Shown here in pieces: positions 15,318 through 24,500 of a stretch of DNA of 64,000 nucleotides (the stretch's first letter is position 1; every line of letters starts with the position of its first letter). The notes below the pieces were generated by a model, which saw nothing but the letters and a program-made list of their open reading frames with translations, had not been told where the DNA came from and ran no database searches. The stretch is taken from assembly GCA_963756455.1 (NCBI GenBank), contig CAVWNC010000004.1, positions 1,798,001 through 1,862,000 on the forward strand. The letters run 5' to 3'. The translations under genes were made by a program, and so were the position numbers. The DNA is from DASQPA01 sp963756455. GTDB lineage: Bacteria; Acidobacteriota; Thermoanaerobaculia; Multivoradales; UBA5704.

Positions 15318-15845
15318 ATGCAGAGCTCCCGTCATGGTACCAGTGTCCCTCCCGCCCCCCTCGCCAACGCCTTCTCCCCCGCCTACCTGGCCCACCTGCG
15401 CGAGCAGGACGACTCGCTGACCGCCGCGGAGGCGGAGCTCTCCGGTCCCTGGAAGATCGAGCCGGTTCCCGGCAAGCCGGGCGCGGTCGCCGTTCTTCGG
15501 CAGTGGGAGGAGGTCGACGCCGGCGATTCTCCCGTCGCCGTCCTTTGGCAGGAGGAGACGGCGCGGCTCCTCTCCGTCCTCCTGCCGGTGATCGACCGCG
15601 AGCCGCTTTTCTACATCGAGGATGAGGCGGTGGCGGAGGGCTATCCCTTGGTCGCGGTCTATGGCGACCAGGGTCCCCAGGTCGCCGGCTGGCTCGATCG
15701 CGGGGAGCCGCGGTGGGCCGAGGGGCTCCATATCCTGGAAGCGATCGTCCGCTCGCCCCTCGCTCTTGCAACTCTGCTCGAAGCTGCCGGGCCGGGCGCC
15801 GAGGAGCAGGTGGGGCGGATTCGCGCCCGGCGGCAACGGGGGTAG
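15318..15845 (+). CDS. Unrecognised 175-aa protein, paralogue A
   Basis: No family is recognised. The protein begins with a Ser/Pro-rich stretch of about 20 residues. A compact domain follows: FSPAYLAHLREQDDSLTAAEAE, PGAVAVLRQWEEVD, DREPLFYIEDE, YGDQGPQVAGWLDRGEP and EGLHILEAIVRSP. There is no signal peptide or membrane segment, so it is probably cytoplasmic. It is about 60% identical by eye to the protein at 52046-52573, and both follow the same hairpin leader. Conserved tryptophans, GDQGPQVAGW and the acidic helices are candidate functional sites. Its neighbours are TA genes. Confidence 0.75.
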   Translation: MQSSRHGTSVPPAPLANAFSPAYLAHLREQDDSLTAAEAELSGPWKIEPVPGKPGAVAVLRQWEEVDAGDSPVAVLWQEETARLLSVLLPVIDREPLFYIEDEAVAEGYPLVAVYGDQGPQVAGWLDRGEPRWAEGLHILEAIVRSPLALATLLEAAGPGAEEQVGRIRARRQRG

Positions 15846-15940
15846 GCCAGGTTCAGCTTGGGGGACGGGAGGGGCGAGGCCGCCCGCTTCCGTCCCTCTC
15901 GGACGGTGTTACCGATGTCTCCGGTCTGTCCCGACCCAAC

Positions 15941-15993
15941 CTTCCCCCCGCCCGGGTCCTTCGGTCGCCAGGGCTCCCTCCAGAACGACGGTG
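15941..15993. repeat. Dispersed 54-bp repeat, copy 2
   Basis: Reads CTTCCCCCCGCCCGGGTCC, continues TTCGGTCGCCAGGG and ends GACGGTGGA. It is closely similar to 17313-17366 in direct orientation and less so to 205-259. Together with copy 3 it brackets the palindromic array and the vapBC genes. Confidence 0.75.
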
Positions 15994-16082
15994 GAGCGAC
16001 GGTAGGAAAGTGAAGAAGGGAAAGGGGCGAAGGCGCACCGGGAGCTCGGATCTCCTCAGGTGGATCGCTCTACTCCGCTAGA

Positions 16083-16375
16083 AAAGTACCCTTCTGCTGG
16101 CGGAGAAGTAGGGGGCTTCAGGACGGCAGTGCCCGACATCGACCGGCGAAGTACCCTATCTCTGGCCAGAAGCAGGGTACTTTTGGTTGGGGATACCCTA
16201 CTTCCTGGCAGGAAGTGCCCTACTTCCCCGCGGGAAGTACCCTACTTCCTGGCAGGAAGTACCCTACTCCGGCCGAGAAGTACCCTACTTCCTGGCGGGA
16301 AGCACCCTACTTCCTCGCAGGAAGTACCCTACTTCTTGGCAGGAAGTACCCTACTTCGGCCGAGGAAGTGCCCTC
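16083..16375. repeat. Tandem array of 22-bp palindromic units (array 1)
   Basis: From 16211 to 16375 units of 22 bp follow head to tail: 16211, 16233, 16255, 16277 (21 bp), 16298, 16320, 16342, 16364. Degenerate units extend back to 16083. The consensus GGAAGTACCCTACTTCC plus a five-base spacer (TGGCA and variants) is itself a 7-bp inverted repeat around CCC. There are no unique spacers, so it is not CRISPR. The period is not a multiple of three, so it is not coding. It lies 180 bp downstream of vapC. Confidence 0.9.
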
Positions 16376-16554
16376 CCCTGAGGACGCTTGCCACTGGGAA
16401 TCCGGCTCCGGCCGGTCCCCCAGCGGCGGACGGACGACGGGGGAGGGAGGATAGGATCTCGCAAAGGCGCGCCTCTCCGAACCTCGCTGACCATCGAATC
16501 GCCGCCGCTGGCCGTGTTCGCGGAGCCGCATCGCCATAGGGCGGGTACTGGCTC

Positions 16555-16980
16555 CTAGGAGCGATCAGGAACAATCCGAAACCGCCGTTTCCCTTCGATC
16601 CGGTAGGTCTCGAAGTCGTCGTGGTCGATCGTGAAGATCGTAGTGAGCGCCTCTCGCCGCGCGAGATGGACCAGCGTCGCGTCGGCGAAGTCCATCGGCC
16701 GGTCCTGGTAGCGGCCCATCAGAGCCTCAAGATCGGGCAGATCTTCGTCTGTAATCGGCAGGACGGTCACAGCACCGGAGGTCAGAAATGACCAGACCTT
16801 GGGCAGATCCCGGGAGCCAGGAAGGAGATGAAAAACCTCGGCGAGTACGGCGGCGGACGTGGCCAGAGGAAAGGTGAGGGTGGCGAAGGCTTCGCGGCAG
16901 CTCTTGTGCCATCGGTCGTGGCGATTGAGAAACGCCAGGATCGCTCCGGTATCGATGAGACCTCGCGGTCTAGAGTCCAT
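16555..16980 (-). CDS. vapC: VapC-type PIN-domain toxin
   Basis: The 141-aa protein has the PIN RNase acidic residues: LIDTGAILAFL near the N terminus, AEVFHLL, PMDFADATLVHLA and TIDHDDFETY. These form the metal site that cleaves RNA in VapC toxins. I chose ATG 16980 (MDSRPRGLIDTG) because it overlaps the antitoxin end by 11 bp and puts the first strand at the N terminus. A longer frame upstream is antisense-like. Its stop lies inside a CTCCTAGGAG palindrome (16551-16562). Confidence 0.85.
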   Translation of the reverse strand: MDSRPRGLIDTGAILAFLNRHDRWHKSCREAFATLTFPLATSAAVLAEVFHLLPGSRDLPKVWSFLTSGAVTVLPITDEDLPDLEALMGRYQDRPMDFADATLVHLARREALTTIFTIDHDDFETYRIEGKRRFRIVPDRS

Positions 16981-17254
16981 GCCGGCGGGCAATCCGTGCG
17001 CGCACCTCGGACCGGGCGGTTTCCGCCAGATCCGGACGGCCCTCGATCGTACCGGCACATTTCATGGCGGCTTCCCGCACGCGCTGCTGCGCCTCCGCTT
17101 CGGTGTCGGAGGCTTGGCCCCGGCCCTGCTGAAGCCAGCCCTTCACGATTTCCTCCAGGAGATCCGCAAGGCTCTTTCGTTCCGCCCGGGCAGCGTCCTG
17201 CAACTCGCTCTTGAGGTGAGGAGAGAGACGCCAGCTATAGACCTCGGTCTTCAT
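16970..17254 (-). CDS. vapB: VapB-like ribbon-helix-helix antitoxin
   Basis: The 94-aa protein starts MKTEVYSWRLSPHLKSELQDAARAERKSLADLLEEIVKGWL. This is a ribbon-helix-helix pattern with a strand (EVYSWRLS) and two helices, typical of dimeric DNA-binding antitoxins. The C-terminal charged part probably wraps the toxin. It overlaps vapC by 11 bp, and the pair should autoregulate from a site upstream of 17254. Confidence 0.8.
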   Translation of the reverse strand: MKTEVYSWRLSPHLKSELQDAARAERKSLADLLEEIVKGWLQQGRGQASDTEAEAQQRVREAAMKCAGTIEGRPDLAETARSEVRARIARRHGL

Positions 17255-17312
17255 GCACTACAGTGTAGCGCAGGCAGGGACTCTGCTCAACCGCAACTGC
17301 CCCCTTCGCAAC

Positions 17313-17366
17313 CTTCCCCCGCCCGGGTCCTTCGGTCGCCAGGGCTCCCTCCCAGGATGACGGTAG
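17313..17366. repeat. Dispersed 54-bp repeat, copy 3
   Basis: Reads CTTCCCCCGCCCGGGTCC, continues TTCGGTCGCCAGGG and ends CAGGATGACGGTAGG. It is in the same orientation as copy 2 (15941). The 1.37-kb segment between them holds the palindromic array and vapBC. Confidence 0.75.
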
Positions 17367-17496
17367 GAGAGTAGGGCCGGCCCGGTACCGGGAGTCTCTC
17401 GTGAAGATTCCAAAAAGAGGGTTCCATCCGCCGGGAGGGCCCTGATACACTCCGCCCTCTGCGATGAATATCCCGGGTTTGGAAGGGCGTGCTGCC

Positions 17497-18561
17497 ATGA
17501 GTGTTCCCCTGCGTGTCGCTATCGTGGGTGCCGGAAGGATTGCGCGGGTCCATGCGGACGCGCTCGAAGGGAGCAGCGAGGCGCGCCTCGTGGCGGTCGC
17601 CGATCCGCGGTGGGAGGCGGCGCGCGCGCTCTCTCTCGAGACCGGCTGCCCCGCCTATGGGAGCGCCGAGGAGATGATCGAGCGCGAGCGGCCGGAGGCG
17701 GCGATCGTCTGTACGCCTCCCAACCACCATGCGGCGGTCACCCAGTATCTCCTTGGGGGGGGCATCCACGTCCTCTGCGAGAAGCCTTTGGCGCGGGAGC
17801 TCGGCGAGGCCAAGGCCATGATCGGCGCCGCCTGCCTCGCCGGGCGCCGGCTCGTCCTCGCCGCCAAGTACCGCTTCGTCCCCGGCGTCGTCCTGGCGCG
17901 GAAGCTCCTGCTCGCCGGGAGCCTCGGCGATCCCCAGCGGGCGGAGATCACCTTCGCCCAGAAGGTGGAGATGAAGGGCAACTGGTACGCCGACCCCACG
18001 GTCTCCGGCGGCGGGGTGATGGCCGACAACGGTCCCCATGCCGTCGACCTGCTGCGCTTCCTCTTCGGGCCGGTCGAGGCGGTGCACGTCACCGAGGGGC
18101 CGCGGCCGCAGGGCCTGGGGGTCGAGGAGTCGGTCGAGATCCAGGCGCGGGCGGGCGAGGGGGTGAGGGCGCGCATCCACCTCTCCTGGAACATGGGGGG
18201 CGGGGAGACCTATCTCACGATCCACGGCACCGAGGGGACCCTGGAGCTCGGCTGGAAGGGCTGCCGCTGCAAGACCCCGGGGGCCGAAGAGTGGCTTCCT
18301 CTCGCTCCCGGCTACGACCGCGCCCAGGCCTTCCGCGCTCTCCACCAGAGCTTCGTCCTCGCCGCCCAGGGGCTCGGCGAGCCGGAAGGGAGCCCGGACG
18401 ACGCCCTCGCGACCGCCACCGTCGTCGCCGCCGCCTATGCCTCGCTCGAACGCGGGGACTGGGTCGAGGTGGACGGCGGCGCGGCGTCTCCGGCGGTAGG
18501 TCCCGCCGATATCGCCGCCGGTCCCGCGGCGGCTCCCTCCGAGCGACCGGCGCGCTCCTGA
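17497..18561 (+). CDS. Gfo/Idh/MocA-family oxidoreductase
   Basis: The 354-aa protein has an N-terminal Rossmann domain (RVAIVGAGRIARVHADAL) for NAD(P). The family's EKPLA motif carries the catalytic lysine, in HVLCEKPLAREL at about residue 95. A C-terminal substrate domain follows, with GGGVMADNGPHAVDLLRFL. Such enzymes oxidise or reduce sugars and related compounds; the substrate is unknown. I prefer ATG 17497 over 17464 because ggaagg precedes it. The last 127 bp overlap the NRPS 3' end on the opposite strand and encode an Ala/Pro-rich tail (AAGPAAAPSERPARS) outside the domain. Confidence 0.85.
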   Translation: MSVPLRVAIVGAGRIARVHADALEGSSEARLVAVADPRWEAARALSLETGCPAYGSAEEMIERERPEAAIVCTPPNHHAAVTQYLLGGGIHVLCEKPLARELGEAKAMIGAACLAGRRLVLAAKYRFVPGVVLARKLLLAGSLGDPQRAEITFAQKVEMKGNWYADPTVSGGGVMADNGPHAVDLLRFLFGPVEAVHVTEGPRPQGLGVEESVEIQARAGEGVRARIHLSWNMGGGETYLTIHGTEGTLELGWKGCRCKTPGAEEWLPLAPGYDRAQAFRALHQSFVLAAQGLGEPEGSPDDALATATVVAAAYASLERGDWVEVDGGAASPAVGPADIAAGPAAAPSERPARS

Positions 18562-21500
18562 AGCCGTAGCAGCACCCGCGCGATCTTCTCGCTCTGCCCC
18601 GGCCGCGTCTCCGCCGCCGTCACCAGCTCGGCGAGCGCGGCGACCGTGGGGGTCTCGAAGAGACGGCGGAGCGGGAGATCCACCTGGAAGGTCTTGCGCA
18701 CCCGGGAGACCAGCCGGGTGGCGAGGAGCGAGTGCCCGCCGAGCCTAAAGAAGCTGTCCTCGATCCCCACCCGCTCGACCCCCAGCACCTCGCGCCAGAT
18801 TCCCGCCAGGATCTCTTCGAGCGCCGTGCGCGGCGCCAGGTAGGAAGGGCCGCCGCTCCATTCCGGTGCCGGCAGGGCTTTGCGATCCACCTTGCCGTTG
18901 GGCGAGAGCGGCAGCTCGGGCAGGAGGACGAAGACGGCCGGCACCATGTAGCCCGGCAGGCGCGCCGCGAGGGCGGCCCGCAGGCGGTCGGTCGAATCCG
19001 GCAGGTTTTCTTTCGGTACCACGTAGGCGACCAGACGTAGATCCCCCGGCCGATCCTCCCTGGCCAGGACCACCGCCGACTCGACCTCCGGCTGGGCGAC
19101 GAGGGCCGCTTCGATCTCCCCCAGCTCGATGCGAAAACCTCGCACCTTCACCTGGTGATCGATCCGGCCGAGGAACTCAAGCTCGCCATCCCCCCGGAAG
19201 CGCACGAGGTCGCCGGTCCGGTAGAGCCGCTCGCCCGGCGGTCCGGAAGGATCGGGGACGAAACGCTCGGCGGTCAGCGCGGGGCGGCCGAAGTAGCCGC
19301 GGGCGAGCCCGGCCCCGCCCAGGAACAGCTCCCCGGGCACCCCCAGGCCGGCAGGCCGGAGCCAGCGATCGAAAACGTGGGCGCGGGTGCCGGCGAGGGG
19401 GCGGCCGATCGCGGGGGAGGTGGCCGCGGAGCGCTCCTGGAGCGCGAAGGTCGAATAGGTCGTGTCCTCCGAAGGGCCGTAGAGGTTCCACACCCGCTCG
19501 ACGTGCGGCAGGGCGTAGAGGGCCGCGACGAGGGGCCGCGGCAGAGCCTCGCCCGCCAGGTTGACCGTCCGCACCGAGGCCGGGAGGCCGCCGTCGCGGA
19601 CCAGCTCCGCCATCGCCGAAGGCACCGTATTGACGAGCGTCACCTCCCCGGCCGCCGGCAGGGTGGGGAGCGCCAGGGCGTGGTCGGCGAGGATCACCCG
19701 GCCGCCGGTCGCCAAGGGCACGAAGAGCTCGAAGACCGAGAGATCGAAGGAGATCGAGGTGGCGAAGAGGACCCCCGAGAGCTCCGCCGCGCTCCACACC
19801 CCCTGCGCCCAGCGCACCATGGAGACGGCGCTCCGATGGGAGAGCGCGACCCCCTTGGGCGTTCCCGTCGAGCCCGAGGTGTAGATCAGGTAGGCGAGAT
19901 TGTCGGGGCCGGGAGCCGGGCCGTCGGAGATCCGCAGCCAGGTGGCGAGCGGATGGCCGGAGCGGTCGAGCCGCACCGTCCGCACCCCGGGAGCGTCCAG
20001 CCGGGCCGAGAGCTCCGGCTGGGTGAGGAGCACCCGGGCGCCGGAGTCGCCGAGCATCAGGCGCAGGCGCTCGGGCGGATAGGCCGGATCGAGCGGCACG
20101 TAGGCGCCGCCCGCTCCGAGCACGGCGAGGAGCGCCACGACGAGGGCCGGCGAGCGCTCCAGGCAGACTCCGACCCGCTCCTCCGGACCGACCCCGAGAC
20201 CGCGGAGCACCGCGACGAGACCCGCGGCCCGCGCCTGGATCTCGGCGTAGGTCAGCCGCTCGCTTCCCGCGAGGAGCGCCTCGGCCGACGGCGTTCGCGC
20301 CGCCTGCGCCGAAACCAGGTCGTGGAGACAGGCAGAGCTTGGCTCCAGCGCTTCGAGAGCGGCCCCGGTGCCCCACGCCAGGAGCTGCGCGCGCTCCGCC
20401 TCTCCCAGGAGCGGCAGCTCGGAGACCGCCCGCTCCGGTGCCGCGACCGCCCCGGCGAGGAGAGTCGAGAACCAGTCGCGGAGCCGCTCGGCCGTCGTCC
20501 GCTCGAAGCGATCGGTGCTGTAGGAGAGGGCGCCGGCGAGCCCCCCCCCGCTCTCTTCGGAGAGGGTCAGGGTGAGGTCGAATTTCTCCATGCCGCTCCC
20601 GAGGCCGAGCGGCTCGGCGGTCAAGCCCGGCAGGTCGAGCTTCGGGAGCGGGGCGTTCTGGAGGATGAGCATCACCTGGAAGAGCGGCGAGTGGGCGAGG
20701 CTCCGCTCGGGGGAGAGCTCCAGGACGAGCTTCTCGAACGGCACGTCCTGGTGGGCGTAGGCGCCGAGGGTCGTCTCCCGGACCTGGGCGAGGAGAGCGG
20801 AAACCAGCGGATCGGCGGCGAGGTCCGCCGGCAGCGGCAGGGTGTTGACGAAGAAGCCGATCAAGCCCTCGACCTCGCGGTGGGTCCGATGGGCGACCGG
20901 CGAGCCGACGACGATCCGCGCCTGGCCGGAGAGCCGGGAGAGGAGAGCCTGGAAGGCGGCGAGCAGCACCATGAAGACGGTCGCTCCCCCGCTCCGGCGT
21001 AAAGCCTGCACGGCGGCGCCGAACGAGGGCGGCAGCGCCACCGGGAGGCTCGCCCCGCGGAAGCTCTGCACCGGCGGCCGGGGCCGATCGGCGGGCAGCT
21101 CGATCACCTCCGGCGCCCCGGCGAGGCGCTCTCGCCACCAGGCGAGCTGCCGCGCCAGTTCCTCGCCCGCGAGCCAGCCGCGCTGCCAGACGGCATAGTC
21201 CGCATACTGGACCGGCAGGTCCGCGAGGCGCACCGCGCGGCCCGCCACCCGGGCGGCGTAGCCCTCCCCCAGCTCCCGGACGAGCACCCCAAGCGACCAG
21301 CCGTCGCTCACGATGTGATGGAGAGGGGCGATCAGCAGGTGCTGCTCCGGCCCTTCGGAGAGGAGGAGAGCGCGGAGGAGCGGCCCGCGGGCGAGATCGA
21401 AGGGCCGCGCCGCCTCCGCCAGGACCAGGCGCCGCGCGGCGTCCTCCCCCACCGGCGCGGGCAGGGCGCCGAGATCGACCACGGGGAGCGCTAGAGACTC

Positions 21501-24500
21501 CCCCCGCTCGATGACCTGCTCGGGTCCTTCGGCGCCCGGCCGGAAGATCGTCCGCAGCGCCTCGTGGCGGCGGACGATCGCCGCCAGGCTCGCTTCCAGG
21601 GCCGAGACGTCCAGGGCTCCGGAGAGCCGGAGGGCTACGGGCAGGTTGTAAGCGGCGCTCCCCGGTTCGAGCTGATCGAGAAACCACAGCCGCTCCTGGG
21701 CGAAGGAGAGCGGCAGGCCGGCCGCCCGAGAGGTGGGCGGGAGCGGCAGGAGCGGCGGCGCCGTCGTCCCCAGGCCGGCCGCGAGCGCCCGCTCGGCGAG
21801 GCCGGCGAGGCCTGCCACGGTCGGTGCCTCGAAAACCGCCTTGAGCGGCAACTCCACCCCGAAGGCCGCGCGGACCCGCGAGAGCAGGCGGGTGGCGAGG
21901 AGGGAGTGGCCGCCCAGATCGAAGAAGTTGGCGTGCGCGTCGACCGCCTCGCGACCGAGGACGTCCGCCCAGATCCCCGCCATCAGCTCCTCGGCCGGGG
22001 TGCGGAGCGCCGTCGAAGCGGAGTCGCCCCCCGCGGGCTCCAGAGCGATCCGGGAGAGCGCCCGCCGATCCACCTTGCCGTTGGGCGACAGGGGCAGGCG
22101 GGGCAGGACGACGAAAGTGCTGGGGATCATGTACTCCGGCAGCCGGGCGCGGAGCGCCGCCCGCAGGGCGACGGGAGAGGGCTCGGCGGCGTCTCCCGCC
22201 GCCAGCGCCGCCAGGTAGGCGACGAGCCGCGGATCTCCGGGGCGATCCTCCCGCACCAGCACCGCCACCTCCGCCACCCGAGGCTGCGCCGCGAGCGCAG
22301 CCTCGATCTCTCCCAGCTCGATGCGAAAACCTCGCACCTTCACCTGGTGGTCGATGCGGCCGAGAAATTCAAGCTCGCCTTCTGGGGAACCCGCCGCATA
22401 CCGAACGAGATCCCCCGTCCGGTAGAGCCGCTCGCCGTGTCCTTCCGGAGCGGGCACGAAACGCTCCGCGGTCAGCTCCGGGCGCCCGAAGTACCCGCGG
22501 GCGAGACCCGCGCCGCCCAGGTACAGCTCGCCCGGCACCCCGAGCGGCGACGGCCGCTGCCCGCGATCGAAAACGTGCGCGCGGGTGCCGGCGATCGGCC
22601 GGCCGATCGTCGGCGAACGTTCGGCCGAGCGCGCCTGGAGGGCGAAAGTCGAGTAGGTCGTGTCCTCCGACGGGCCGTAGAGATTCCACACCCGTTCGAT
22701 CGGAGGCAGGCCGTAGAGAGCGGCGACGAGCGGCCTCTGAAGCGCCTCGCCGGCGAGGTTGACCGTCCGCACCGAGGCCGGCACCGCGGACTGCCGGACC
22801 AGCTCCGCCATCGCCGAAGGCACGGTGTTGACGAGCGTCACCTCCCCCGCCGCGGGGAGCTTGGGAAGCGCGAGGGCGTTCTCCGCGACGATCACCCGGC
22901 CGCCCGAGGCGAGCGGCACGAACAGCTCGAAAACCGAGAGGTCGAAGCACACCGAGGTGGCGAAGAGCACCCCCGACAGCTCCTCGCGGCTCCACGTCGC
23001 CTGCGCCCAGCGCACCATGGCGACCGCGCTCCGGTGGGTGAGAGCCACTCCCTTGGGGACGCCAGTCGAGCCCGAGGTGTAGATCAGATAGGCGAGGTTG
23101 TCCGCATCGGGGGTCGGTCCGGCAGGCTTTGTCTTCCCTGGTTCCAAAGCGCAACCGGCCGCGTCGAGGAGCACCACCCGCGCTCCCGGCGCCGGCAGCC
23201 GATCGATCAGGTTTTCCTGGGTGAGGAGCACCCGGGCGCCGGAATCCCTCAACATCAATCCCAGCCTTTCTTCCGGGTAAGTGGGATCGAGCGGCACATA
23301 GGCGCCGCCCGCTGCGAGCACGGCGAGGAGCGCCACGACGAGGGCCGCCCCGCGCTCCAGGCAGACCCCCACCCGCGCCTCCGGACCGACGCCCAGCTCA
23401 CGGAGCACCGCGGCGAGCCGGCCGCTCCGCGCCAGGAGATCGGCGTAGGTGAAACGCTCGTCTCCTACCACGAGCGCCTCGGCCGCCGGGGTGCGGGCCG
23501 CCTGCGCCGCCACCAGCTCGTGGAGACAGGAAGGTTCGGACAGGAGATCCGCTCCGGCGCCCCACGCCCGTAGCTGCTCGCGCTCCGCCTCGGCGAGAAG
23601 GGGCAGCTCCGAGACCCGCCGCTCCGGCTCCCCCAGGGCGCCTGCGAGCAGAACGGAGAACCAGCCGACGAGCCGCTCCGCGGTCGTCCGCTCGAAGAGG
23701 TCGACGCTGTAGGAAAGGCTCCCCAAGAGGGCGTCCTCGCCTTGCGTCATCAGCGTGAGGCTCAGGTCGAACTTCTCCGTCTTCCCCCCCAGGGCCACCG
23801 GCAAGGCGGTGAGGCCGGGGAGCGAGAGGGTCGGGAGCGGCGCGTTCTGGAGCGTCAGCATGACCTGGAAGAGCGGCGAATAGGCCAGGCTGCGCTCGGG
23901 CGCCAGGGCCTCGACGAGCTTCTCGAAGGGCAGATCCTGGTGGGCGTAGGCGCCGAGGGTCGTCTCCCGCAGCTGCCCGAGGAGAGCTCCGAAGGTCGGA
24001 TCGGCGGCGAGGTTCGCGGGGAGGACGAGGGTGTTGACGAAGAAGCCGATCAATCCCTCCACCTCGGCGTGGGTGCGATTCGCGACCGGCGAGCCCACGA
24101 CCACCCGCTCCTGGCCGGAGAGCCGCGAGAGGAGAGCCTCGAAGGCGGCGAGGAGAACCATGAAGGTCGTCGCTCCCCGCTCGCGGCCGAGCCGGCCCAC
24201 CGCCGCGCCGAGCGCCAGCTCGACAGCCAGGCTGGCGCCGCGGAGGCTCGCGACTGACGGGCGCGGGTGGTCGGCCGGCAGCTCGATCACCTCCGGCGCC
24301 CCGGCCAGCCGCTCGCGCCACCAGGCGAGTTGGCGCGCCAGCACCTCCCCGGCGTCCCCGGCCAGCCAGCGGCGCTGCCAGACGGCGAAGTCCGCGTACT
24401 GAATGGGGAGCGGCGGCAGGGCCGGCGGCCGGCCGGCGGCGAGCGCCCCGTAGATCTCCCCCAGCTCCCGTACGAGCACCCCCATCGACCAGCCGTCGCT

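Noticed and set aside
16083..16375. CRISPR array
   Set aside because: The units are contiguous with only 5 bp of near-constant sequence between dyads; there are no unique spacers and no cas genes.
16060..16539. 159-aa plus-strand frame through array 1
   Set aside because: The 22-bp period shifts the frame each unit, giving a meaningless cycle of residues; no ribosome site or homologous family.
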